The notes below the pieces were generated by a model that was given only the letters and a program-made list of their open reading frames with translations, was not told the DNA's origin and searched no databases. Position numbers and translations under genes: made by a program. Shown in pieces: positions 41,843-49,236 of a stretch of DNA of 64,000 nt (positions are counted from its first letter, which is position 1; every line of letters starts with the position of its first letter). This stretch comes from Nonomuraea gerenzanensis (GTDB lineage: Bacteria; Actinomycetota; Actinomycetes; Streptosporangiales; Streptosporangiaceae), in assembly GCF_020215645.1 (NCBI RefSeq), contig NZ_CP084058.1, forward strand, positions 8,370,001-8,434,000, given 5' to 3'.

Positions 41843-41862
41843 AATCTGTGCAGGATTGCCGT

Positions 41863-42612
41863 ATGTCAGGTGGAGCTCGCGAGCCGGGGCGGTCGGTCAC
41901 GTCCAAGGTGCTGGCCATCCTGGGGGCGTTCGACGCGGCGCGCCCGCAGCTCACGCTGACCGAGCTGGCCGCGCGCAGCGGCGTGCCGCTGAGCACGGCG
42001 CACCGGCTGGTGGGCGAGCTGGAGGAGTGGCAGGCGCTCAGCCGCTCCCCCGACGGGCGGCTGCGGGTGGGGCCGCGACTGTGGGAGCTGGGCCAGCTCG
42101 CGCCGAACCGGCTGCAGGAGCTGGCGCATCCGTGGTTGCAGGAGCTGTTCGGCTCCACGGGCGAGAACGTGCATCTCGCGGTCAGGGACGGGCTGGAGGT
42201 GCTGTACGTGGACAAGGTGTACGGCAGGCGGGCCGTGCCCATCGTCTCCAGGATCGGCGGGCGGCTGCCCATGCATCCCACCGGGGTGGGCAAGGCGCTG
42301 CTGGCGTACGAGCCGGACTGGTTCGTCAAGTCCTACCTGGCGCGCAAGCTCGAACGGCCCACCGCGCAGACGATCACCGAGCCGGGGCGGCTGGCCAGGG
42401 AGCTGGCGGCGGTGCGGGCCCAGGGGCACGCGCTCACCTACGAGGAGATGACGCTCGGCTCCTGCTCGGCGGCGGCCCCGGTGCTGGTGGACGGGCGGGC
42501 GGTGGCGGCGCTGGGCATCGTGCTGTCGTCGCGGCGCGCCCGCGAGCTGCCCCGCCTCGTCGAGCCGCTGCGCGCCGCCGCCGCCGGCATCGCCACCGCC
42601 TACGGCGGCTAG
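41863..42612 (+). CDS. IclR-family regulator, likely controls pobA
   Basis: A 249-residue regulator. The winged HTH is SVTSKVLAILGAFDAARPQL-TLTELAARSGVPLSTAHRLV (about 12-50). The effector domain has LHLAVRDGLEVLYVDKVYG, RIGGRLPMHPTGVGKALLAY and VRAQGHALTYEEMTLGSCSA-AAPV. PobR/PcaR-type IclR proteins activate aromatic-acid genes, and divergence from pobA supports that role (inference). ATG 41863; earlier in-frame ATG 41782 would overlap pobA. Its stop overlaps the next gene by 4 bases, convergent. Confidence 0.92.
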   Translation: MSGGAREPGRSVTSKVLAILGAFDAARPQLTLTELAARSGVPLSTAHRLVGELEEWQALSRSPDGRLRVGPRLWELGQLAPNRLQELAHPWLQELFGSTGENVHLAVRDGLEVLYVDKVYGRRAVPIVSRIGGRLPMHPTGVGKALLAYEPDWFVKSYLARKLERPTAQTITEPGRLARELAAVRAQGHALTYEEMTLGSCSAAAPVLVDGRAVAALGIVLSSRRARELPRLVEPLRAAAAGIATAYGG

Positions 42613-44378
42613 TCCCCCAGCTTCTGGATGCGGTCCTTGAAGAGCGTGGTGGCGATGGCCGCCTTGTGCGGCTGCCCCTTGAGGAACGCCTGCGCGAAGC
42701 TCTTGGCCTGGTCGTAGGAGACCTTGCCGGGCATGGGCGGCTCGTTCGGGTTGACGTCCACGTCCACCAGCGCGGGCCCGTCGTGGGCGAGCGCCTGCCC
42801 GATCGCGTGCGCCACGTCCTCCGACTTGGTCACCTTCGCCCCGAACCCGCCGCACGAGCGCGCCCAAGCCGAGAAGTCGGCCTCGGGCTGGGCATACCGG
42901 ACGCCGTGCTCCGGGTAGCCGAGCACCATCTGCTCCCACAGGATCTGCCCGAGCGAGTTGTTGTTGTTGATGACCACCTTGACCGGCAGCCGGTGCTGCA
43001 CCGCAGTCAGGAACTCGGCCATCAGCATCGAGAACCCGCCGTCACCCACGTACGCGATGACCTGCCGCCCGGGGAAGGCGTGCTGCATGGCGATCGCGTA
43101 CGGCAGCCCCGGCGCCATCGTCGCCAGCGTGCCGGACAGGTAGAACTCGCGCCCGCCCCTGATCGTCCAGTGCCTGGCGGCCCAGGTGGCGATGGTGCCG
43201 CTGTCGCAGGTCATGATGGCGTCGTCGGTGGCGAGCTCGTCGATGATGGACATGACGTACTGCGGGGCGATGGGGTCGCGCTCTGGGTTCTCCAGCGCCT
43301 CCATGTCGGAGCGCCACTTGGCCATCAGCTTCTGATACTTCGCCAGGTGGCTGCGGTCGCCGTCGCGGCGGCCCAGCAGCGGCAGCAGGGCCCGCAGGCC
43401 CTCCTTGGCGTCGCACACCACCGGCACGTCCGTCGCGATCCGCGCCCCGGCGCGCGTCGGGTCCGCCTCGAACTGCACCACCCGCGTGTCACGCACCTCC
43501 GGCAGGAACTTGGAGTAGGGGAAGTTCGTGCCGACCATGAACAGCACGTCCGCCTCGTCCATCAGCTCCTCGCTCGGGCGGGTGCCGAGCAGCCCGAGCC
43601 CGCCCGTCGTGTACGGGGAGTCGTCGGGGATGACGGCCTTGCCGGGCAGTGTCTTGACCACGGGCGCCCCGAGCGCCTCCGCCACGGCCAGCACCTCTTC
43701 CCTGGCGTGCAGCGCGCCCTGCCCGACGAGCATGGCGGGCCGCTCGGCCCGGTTGAGCACCTCGGCCGCCCACTCGACGTCCTCCTGCCGCGGCATTCCG
43801 GACGGCTGCAGGTAGACGGGCGCGGTCTGCGGCGCCCGTACGGGGGCCACGCTCTTGTACGGGTCCGCCCCCGCCTCGGCCACCTGGATGTCGTTGGGCA
43901 GCGTGAGGTGGGAGACCCCGCGCCGCGCGTAGGAGGTGCGGATGGCCAGGTCCACCAGCGAGGGCAGCTGCGCCGGGTTGGTGACCATCATGTTGTACTC
44001 GGCCACGTCGGCGAAGAGCTTGTCCAGGTGCACCTCCTGCTGGTAGCCGGTGCCCAGCACGGACGTCTCCTGCATGCCGGTGATGGCCAGCACGGGCACG
44101 TGGTCGAGCTTGGCGTCGTAGAGGCCGTTCAGCAGGTGGATGCCGCCGGGGCCGGAGGTGGCCAGGCAGACGCCGATGCGGCCGGTGGCCTTGGCGTACC
44201 CGGTGGCCATGAACGCGGCCGCCTCCTCGTGGTGCACGAGGACGAAGCGCACCCGGTCGCGGTGGCGCCGCAGCCCCTCCATGATGCCGTTGATGCCGTC
44301 GCCCGGCAGGCCGAAGACGGTGTCGACGCCCCACGCCGCGAGCCGTTCGATCAGGGATTCGGATGCGATTCGAGCCAT
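42609..44378 (-). CDS. thiamine-diphosphate-dependent enzyme (pyruvate oxidase/acetolactate-synthase-like)
   Basis: A 589-residue enzyme with three domains. N-terminal PYR domain: VDTVFGLPGDGINGIME, VHHEEAAAFMATGYAKATGR (catalytic Glu in HEE) and TSGPGGIHLLNGLYDAK. The middle domain has ERPAMLVGQGA. The C-terminal PP domain has the ThDP motif AYVGDGGFSMLMAEFLTAVQ, ending KVVINNNNSLGQ (GDG-x26-NN). The family covers pyruvate oxidase, acetolactate synthase and glyoxylate carboligase; the specificity is not evident. It is a single gene with no small regulatory subunit, which argues against housekeeping IlvB. Confidence 0.9.
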   Translation of the reverse strand: MARIASESLIERLAAWGVDTVFGLPGDGINGIMEGLRRHRDRVRFVLVHHEEAAAFMATGYAKATGRIGVCLATSGPGGIHLLNGLYDAKLDHVPVLAITGMQETSVLGTGYQQEVHLDKLFADVAEYNMMVTNPAQLPSLVDLAIRTSYARRGVSHLTLPNDIQVAEAGADPYKSVAPVRAPQTAPVYLQPSGMPRQEDVEWAAEVLNRAERPAMLVGQGALHAREEVLAVAEALGAPVVKTLPGKAVIPDDSPYTTGGLGLLGTRPSEELMDEADVLFMVGTNFPYSKFLPEVRDTRVVQFEADPTRAGARIATDVPVVCDAKEGLRALLPLLGRRDGDRSHLAKYQKLMAKWRSDMEALENPERDPIAPQYVMSIIDELATDDAIMTCDSGTIATWAARHWTIRGGREFYLSGTLATMAPGLPYAIAMQHAFPGRQVIAYVGDGGFSMLMAEFLTAVQHRLPVKVVINNNNSLGQILWEQMVLGYPEHGVRYAQPEADFSAWARSCGGFGAKVTKSEDVAHAIGQALAHDGPALVDVDVNPNEPPMPGKVSYDQAKSFAQAFLKGQPHKAAIATTLFKDRIQKLGD

Positions 44379-44466
44379 GTGTGCGGCCCTACCCCGCTCC
44401 GCCGGACGCAGACGCCGAACCGGAATTCATTGACATTTCTCGAATTTGGCGGGTAGGGGACCCCGC

Positions 44467-45360
44467 ATGCGCATTCTGGTCACGGGAGCCACCGGCACGC
44501 TGGGCGGAGCACTGGTGCCCGCGTTGCTGAAGGCCGGTCACGAGGTGCGGGCGCTGAGCCGTACCAAGAGGGACGGCCGCGGCAACGTCGAGTGGGTCTG
44601 GGGCGACCTCATCTCCGGCAGCGGCGTCAGGGAGGCCGTGGCCGGCGTGGACGCGATCGCGCACCTGGCGACCAGCGGCCGCAGGGGGCGCGGCGCGGTG
44701 GACATCCCGGGCACCAGGACGCTGATGATCCTCGCGCGCGCGGCCGGGGTGCCGCACGTGCTGTTCACCTCGATGGTCGGCGCCGACCGCGCCGCCTACG
44801 GCCACCTGCGCCACAAGCGGCAGGCCGAGCGGCTGGTCGAGGAGAGCGGGCTGGGCTGGACGATCCTGCGGACCACGCCGTTCCACCAGTGGCTGCACCA
44901 GCGACTGCGGGACTTCGCGTCGCTGCCCGCGCTACCGGTGGACCGGTCGCTGCCCTGGCAGCCGGTGCACACGGGCGAGGTCGCCACGCGCGCGGCCGCC
45001 CTGCTCAGCGCGGGGCCGGCGAACAGGGAGATCGAGTACGGCGGGCCCCAGGTCCTGGACACCGAGGACCTGGTCAGAACCTGGCTGCGGGCCCAGGGCC
45101 TGCGCCGCCCCTGCCTGCCCGTACGGTATCCGGGCCGCCTGTTCGCGGCCCAGCGCACGGGCCTGCTCACCACCGACGCGGCGCCGCTGGGCGAGATCAC
45201 CTGGCACGACTACCTCGTGCCGCCGGCCCCGATCCTGTCGGACGACTTCGCCTCCGAGCACACCGCCTCGCCCACGAGCCCGGCCACGCAGCCGGAGCAG
45301 GACCCTGACCTGCGCGTATACGGCGGCGACGAGGGCTACGAACGCCCGACACGAAGCTAG
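44467..45360 (+). CDS. NAD(P)-binding atypical SDR (NmrA/NAD-epimerase-like)
   Basis: A 297-residue protein beginning MRILVTGATGTLGGALVPAL, the TGxxGxxG dinucleotide site of atypical SDRs. Further typical text is VDAIAHLATSGRRGRG, HVLFTSMVGADRAAYGHLRH, LGWTILRTTPFHQWLH and WQPVHTGEVATRAAALL. No catalytic YxxxK is evident (YGHLRHK occupies that place, so a Y-x5-K only), as in NmrA-like sensors or quinone-binding relatives. ATG 44467 follows GTAGGGGA. It is divergent from the ThDP enzyme. Confidence 0.85.
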   Translation: MRILVTGATGTLGGALVPALLKAGHEVRALSRTKRDGRGNVEWVWGDLISGSGVREAVAGVDAIAHLATSGRRGRGAVDIPGTRTLMILARAAGVPHVLFTSMVGADRAAYGHLRHKRQAERLVEESGLGWTILRTTPFHQWLHQRLRDFASLPALPVDRSLPWQPVHTGEVATRAAALLSAGPANREIEYGGPQVLDTEDLVRTWLRAQGLRRPCLPVRYPGRLFAAQRTGLLTTDAAPLGEITWHDYLVPPAPILSDDFASEHTASPTSPATQPEQDPDLRVYGGDEGYERPTRS

Positions 45361-45419
45361 CCGGACGTCCAGTTTTATTACACTTCGCCGACTTGTTGCT
45401 CTCTGTCTGTTATTAGAAG

Positions 45420-46847
45420 ATGTGTCCGGTGATGAGAGGCATCCCGCTGACCAAGGACTTCGCCAACGGCGGAGTCTCCTTCTGGTACCGGCAGATCGGC
45501 CTGCCCGCCCGGCGGCCGGCGCTGCCGGGGCCCCGCGACTACGACGTCGCCATCGTCGGCGGCGGCTACACCGGCCTGTGGACCGCGTACTACCTGAAGC
45601 AGGCCGACCCCGGCCTGCGGATCGCGATCCTGGAGAAGGAGTTCGCCGGGTTCGGCGCGTCGGGGCGCAACGGCGGGTGGCTCTCCGCCGAGTTCGCCGG
45701 CTCGCGCAAGCGGCACGCCAAGGCACGCGGGCGGCAGGCGATGATCGAGCTGCAGCGGGCGATGTTCCGGTCGGTGGACGAGGTCATCGAGGTGGCCAGG
45801 GCCGAGGGCATCGACGCCGACGTGCACAAGGGCGGCCTCATCCACGTCGCCACCAACCCGGCCCAGCGCCGCCGCCTGCGGGCCGGCGTCGCCGACCTGC
45901 GGGCCTGGGGGTACGGCGAGGACGACGTGCGGCTGCTCGGCCGCGACGAGCAGCGCGAGCGCGTGCAGGTCGGGGGCGCGCTGGAGGCGTCGTACTCGCC
46001 GCACTGCGCCCGCATCCAGCCCGCCAAGCTGGCCGTCGGGCTGGCCGCCGCGGTGGAACGGCTGGGCGTGGACCTCTTCGAGGACACGACGGTCACCGAG
46101 ATCCGGCCCCGTCAGCACGGCCTGGCCTCGGCGGTCACCACGCGCGGCGTCGTCTGCGCCGAGTACGTCATCCGCGCCACCGAGGGCTTCACCGCCAGCC
46201 TGGCCGGCCAGCACCGCCAGTGGCTGCCGATGAACAGCTCCATGATCGTCACCGAGCCGCTGCCCGCCGACGTGTGGAAGCACATCGGCTGGCAGGGCAA
46301 CGAACTGCTGGAGGACGAGGCCCACGCCTACGTCTACGCCCAGCGCACCGCCGACGACCGCATCGCGATCGGCGGGCGCGGCGTGCCCTACCGCTTCGGC
46401 TCCCGCGTCGACCGGCGCGGCGCCACCCAGGCGCAGACGGTCGCCCTGCTGTGGCGCATGCTCGTCAAGCTCTTCCCGGCCGCCGCCGACGTCGGCGTCC
46501 AGCACGCGTGGTGCGGGGTGCTGGGGGTGCCGCGCGACTGGTGCTCGACGGTGCACCTGGACCACGCCAGCGGCCTCGGCTGGGCCGGCGGCTACGTCGG
46601 CAGCGGCGTCACCACCACCAACCTGGCCGGCCGCACGCTGCGTGACCTGGTGCTGCGGCGCGACACCCCCTTGACGGAGCTGCCGTGGGTGGGGCGGCAG
46701 GTGCGGCAGTGGGAGCCGGAGCCGCTGCGGTGGGCGGGGGTGCAGCTCATCTACGCGTTGTTCCGCGCCGCCGACCGGCACGAGAACGAGCGCATCGCCA
46801 CGACCTCGGCGTACGCGCGGCTGGCGAACCTGATCTCAGGCCGCTGA
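45420..46847 (+). CDS. FAD-dependent amine oxidoreductase (DAO/PuuB-like)
   Basis: A 475-residue flavoprotein. The N-terminal SFWYRQIG and YDVAIVGGGYTGLWTAYYLK form the FAD site, followed by EKEFAGFGASGRNGGWLSAE, a signature of gamma-glutamylputrescine oxidase and related glycine-oxidase-type enzymes. The C-terminal LGWAGGYVGSGVTTTNLAGR-TLRDLVL is the second FAD contact. These enzymes oxidise secondary or primary amines to imines, giving hydrogen peroxide. ATG 45420 or ATG 45432 could be the start; no clear ribosome site. It stands alone, with a 60-base AT-richer leader. Confidence 0.88.
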   Translation: MCPVMRGIPLTKDFANGGVSFWYRQIGLPARRPALPGPRDYDVAIVGGGYTGLWTAYYLKQADPGLRIAILEKEFAGFGASGRNGGWLSAEFAGSRKRHAKARGRQAMIELQRAMFRSVDEVIEVARAEGIDADVHKGGLIHVATNPAQRRRLRAGVADLRAWGYGEDDVRLLGRDEQRERVQVGGALEASYSPHCARIQPAKLAVGLAAAVERLGVDLFEDTTVTEIRPRQHGLASAVTTRGVVCAEYVIRATEGFTASLAGQHRQWLPMNSSMIVTEPLPADVWKHIGWQGNELLEDEAHAYVYAQRTADDRIAIGGRGVPYRFGSRVDRRGATQAQTVALLWRMLVKLFPAAADVGVQHAWCGVLGVPRDWCSTVHLDHASGLGWAGGYVGSGVTTTNLAGRTLRDLVLRRDTPLTELPWVGRQVRQWEPEPLRWAGVQLIYALFRAADRHENERIATTSAYARLANLISGR

Positions 46848-46931
46848 CCCGCCCCACTCGCACTCGGGCAGGACGCTGAAGTGGGCTTGTTCGCCAGGAC
46901 GCCGCCCGTCACGCGCTCCTGTCCGGCGACC

Positions 46932-47066
46932 TCACACGCTCGCCGCCAGGCGATCGGCGGCGTCGGCGGCGTCGGCGGGGGCGACGTGCATCACCGCGCG
47001 CTGGGTCTCCCAGCCGGGGGTCGCGTCGCCGATCCTCGATCGCGGGATCGGTGCCCTCCATCTCAT
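46932..47066 (-). CDS. possible 44-residue protein
   Basis: A short frame (MRWRAPIPRSRIGDATPGWE ... VMHVAPADAADAADRLAASV) lies 25 bases downstream of the LigD-type gene on the same strand. No domain or clear ribosome site; it may be chance. The rest of the gap 46848-47090 shows nothing. Confidence 0.2.
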   Translation of the reverse strand: MRWRAPIPRSRIGDATPGWETQRAVMHVAPADAADAADRLAASV

Positions 47067-47090
47067 GCCGTCTCCTCGTCGTTCACCGGA

Positions 47091-48287
47091 TCACGGGCGT
47101 TCGCCGCGCCCCCACGGGTCGTAGTCGACCTCCAGCGGCTCCTGCGGCGGCCGCTCCCCCTCGGGAACGTGCTGCAGGTTGACCCGGATGCGATACCACA
47201 CGCTGCTACGCCCCCGCATCCCGTCCACCAGCACGTCGGCGGGCTCCAGCCGCGCCGCCACCTCGGGATGGCGGGCCTTCCACCGCTCGAGCCCCGCCAT
47301 CGCCTCGTCCTTGTGCTCGGCCTTGGCGATCTCGATCACCGGCATCGTCTGCTGCCTGCGCCCGCTGCCCTTCGGCGGCTTGGGCGCGGGCCCGAGCTCC
47401 TCGGCCAGCTCCAGCAGCCCGTCGAGGGAGCCCGGGTGCAGGTCCATGTCCTCCCACGGGTCGCCGCGCTCGGCCAGCCGCCGCGGCACGGTGTCGACGG
47501 TGAACTCCTCCGGGCGGCAGCCCGGCACCTCGTCCCAGGTCAGCGGGGTGGACACGCGGGCGTCGGCCACCGCGCGGACGGAGTAGGCGGAGGCCACCGT
47601 GCGGTCGTAGGCGTTCTGGTTGAAGTCGACGAACACGCCGTGCCGCTCCTCCTTCCACCAGCGGCTGGTGGCCAGGTCGGGGGCGCGCCGCTCCACCTCG
47701 CGCGCCACCGTCTCGGCCGCCTTGCGGACCTTGGCGAACGGCCAGCGGCGCTCGATGCGGGCGTAGACGTGGAAGCCGCGCGAGCCGGACGTCTTGGGCC
47801 AGGCCACCAGGCCGTGATCGGCCAGCACCTCCCTGGCCACCTGCGCCGTGCGCAGCACGTCGGCCCACTCGACGCCCGGCACCGGGTCGAGGTCGATGCG
47901 CAGCTCGTCGGGCCTGGACAGGTCGTCGGAGCGCACCGGATGCGGGTTGAGATCGACGCAGCCGAGGTTGACCACCCACAGGAGCTGCGCCAGATCGGTG
48001 CAGACGACCTCCTCGGCGCTGAGCCCCGAGCGGTACTTCAGCTCGGCCACCTCGATCCAGTCGGGCCGCTTGGCCGGGGCCCGCTTCTGGAAGAACGCCT
48101 CCTGCTCGATGCCGTGCACGAACCGCTTGAGCACCATCGGCCGCCCGTGCACGCCGCGCAGCGCCGCCTCGCCGACGGCCTGGTAGAAGCGGATCAGGTC
48201 GAGCTTGGTGTGACCGGTCTGCGGGAAGACCACCTTGTCGGGGCTGGTGATGCGGACCTCGCGCCCGGCGACCTCGATGTCAGGCAT
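47091..48287 (-). CDS. stand-alone LigD polymerase/primase domain (NHEJ)
   Basis: A 398-residue archaeo-eukaryotic-primase-type protein. Landmarks of LigD PolDom are ITSPDKVVFPQTGHTKLDLI, RPMVLKRFVHGIEQEAFFQK, LGCVDLNPHPVRSDDLSRPD, ELRIDLDPVPG (catalytic DxD), TSGSRGFHVYARIE and FVDFNQNAYDRTVASAYSVR. It would fill and extend ends in Ku-dependent end joining. No ligase or nuclease domain is fused and no ku gene is near. After residue 300 an extra 95-residue extension (PPKGSGRRQQTMPVIEIAKA ... VWYRIRVNLQHVP) is present. Start ATG 48287; a start at 48317 is possible. Confidence 0.92.
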   Translation of the reverse strand: MPDIEVAGREVRITSPDKVVFPQTGHTKLDLIRFYQAVGEAALRGVHGRPMVLKRFVHGIEQEAFFQKRAPAKRPDWIEVAELKYRSGLSAEEVVCTDLAQLLWVVNLGCVDLNPHPVRSDDLSRPDELRIDLDPVPGVEWADVLRTAQVAREVLADHGLVAWPKTSGSRGFHVYARIERRWPFAKVRKAAETVAREVERRAPDLATSRWWKEERHGVFVDFNQNAYDRTVASAYSVRAVADARVSTPLTWDEVPGCRPEEFTVDTVPRRLAERGDPWEDMDLHPGSLDGLLELAEELGPAPKPPKGSGRRQQTMPVIEIAKAEHKDEAMAGLERWKARHPEVAARLEPADVLVDGMRGRSSVWYRIRVNLQHVPEGERPPQEPLEVDYDPWGRGERP

Positions 48288-48333
48288 GAAGGTCACGATA
48301 CGCGGGCCGACCGACAACGCCGGGGAGGGTCGT

Positions 48334-49083
48334 TCAGCCGTCGCCGAAGGAGCCGTGGCGGCCCGCGCCCGCCGCGAAGCGGGCCGCGCCCTCCGAGGCG
48401 TCGGGCAGCGAGACGAGGCCGTGGCGCAGCTCGTTCAGCATCGCCTCGCCCTCCTCCAGCCCGTCCTGCTCCAGCACCGACATCCGGTCGCCGCGCAGGC
48501 ACTCCTGCGGGAACCCGGCCAGCTCCCTGGCCAGCGACTCCGCGTGCGGCCTGGCGGTGCCGGCGGGGACGAGCCGGTTGGCCAGCCCCCACTCGTACGC
48601 CTCGGGCGCCTCCACGGGCCGCCCGGTGAGGATCATGTCCATCGCCCTGGACGTGCCGATGAGCCGCGGCAGCCGTACGGTGCCGCCGTCGATGAGCGGC
48701 ACCCCCCACCTCCGGCAGAACACCCCGAACACCGCGTCCCGCTCGGCCACCCGCAGGTCGCACCAGAGCGCCAGCTCCAGCCCGCCGGCCACGGCGTGCC
48801 CGGACACGGCGGCGATGACCGGCTTGGCCAGGCGCAGCCGGGTCGGCCCCATCGGCCCGTCGCCCTCCTCGCCGACGTGGTTGTCGAGCGTCTTGAGGTC
48901 GGCGCCGGCGCAGAACGTGCCGCCCTCCCCCCACAGCACCGCCACGGCGGCGTCGGAGCACTCGAAGTCGCGAAACGCCTCGGTCAGCGCGTCGGCGGTC
49001 TTGCGATCGACGGCGTTGCGCGCCTCGGGCCTGCTGATCACCACGGTGGTGACCGGGCCCTGGCGCTCCACGCGTACGGTCAT
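48334..49083 (-). CDS. enoyl-CoA hydratase/isomerase (crotonase family)
   Basis: A 249-residue crotonase: MTVRVERQGPVTTVVISRPE-ARNAVDRKTADALTEAF, the CoA/oxyanion segment GTFCAGADLKTL, KPVIAAVSGHAVAGGLELAL (second oxyanion residue) and VFCRRWGVPLIDGGTVRLPR, where the usual catalytic Glu of PExxLG is replaced by Asp/Gly-rich text. So hydratase activity is uncertain and the enzyme may be an isomerase or other crotonase. ATG 49083 follows GAGGAGGG. It is divergent from the DUF4132 gene. Confidence 0.9.
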   Translation of the reverse strand: MTVRVERQGPVTTVVISRPEARNAVDRKTADALTEAFRDFECSDAAVAVLWGEGGTFCAGADLKTLDNHVGEEGDGPMGPTRLRLAKPVIAAVSGHAVAGGLELALWCDLRVAERDAVFGVFCRRWGVPLIDGGTVRLPRLIGTSRAMDMILTGRPVEAPEAYEWGLANRLVPAGTARPHAESLARELAGFPQECLRGDRMSVLEQDGLEEGEAMLNELRHGLVSLPDASEGAARFAAGAGRHGSFGDG

Positions 49084-49236
49084 GCGGCCCTCCTCGGGAG
49101 AACGTGCGGTAGCGCTCCTCGGGGAACGTGCAGAGCGTACGTCGCCGCCGGGGCAGGGGCCAGCGCCCGCGTTCTGTCGCCCCCGGTTGCTATAGATGGG
49201 CGCATCGTCAGGCACGACAACGGGACAGGACAGCCG

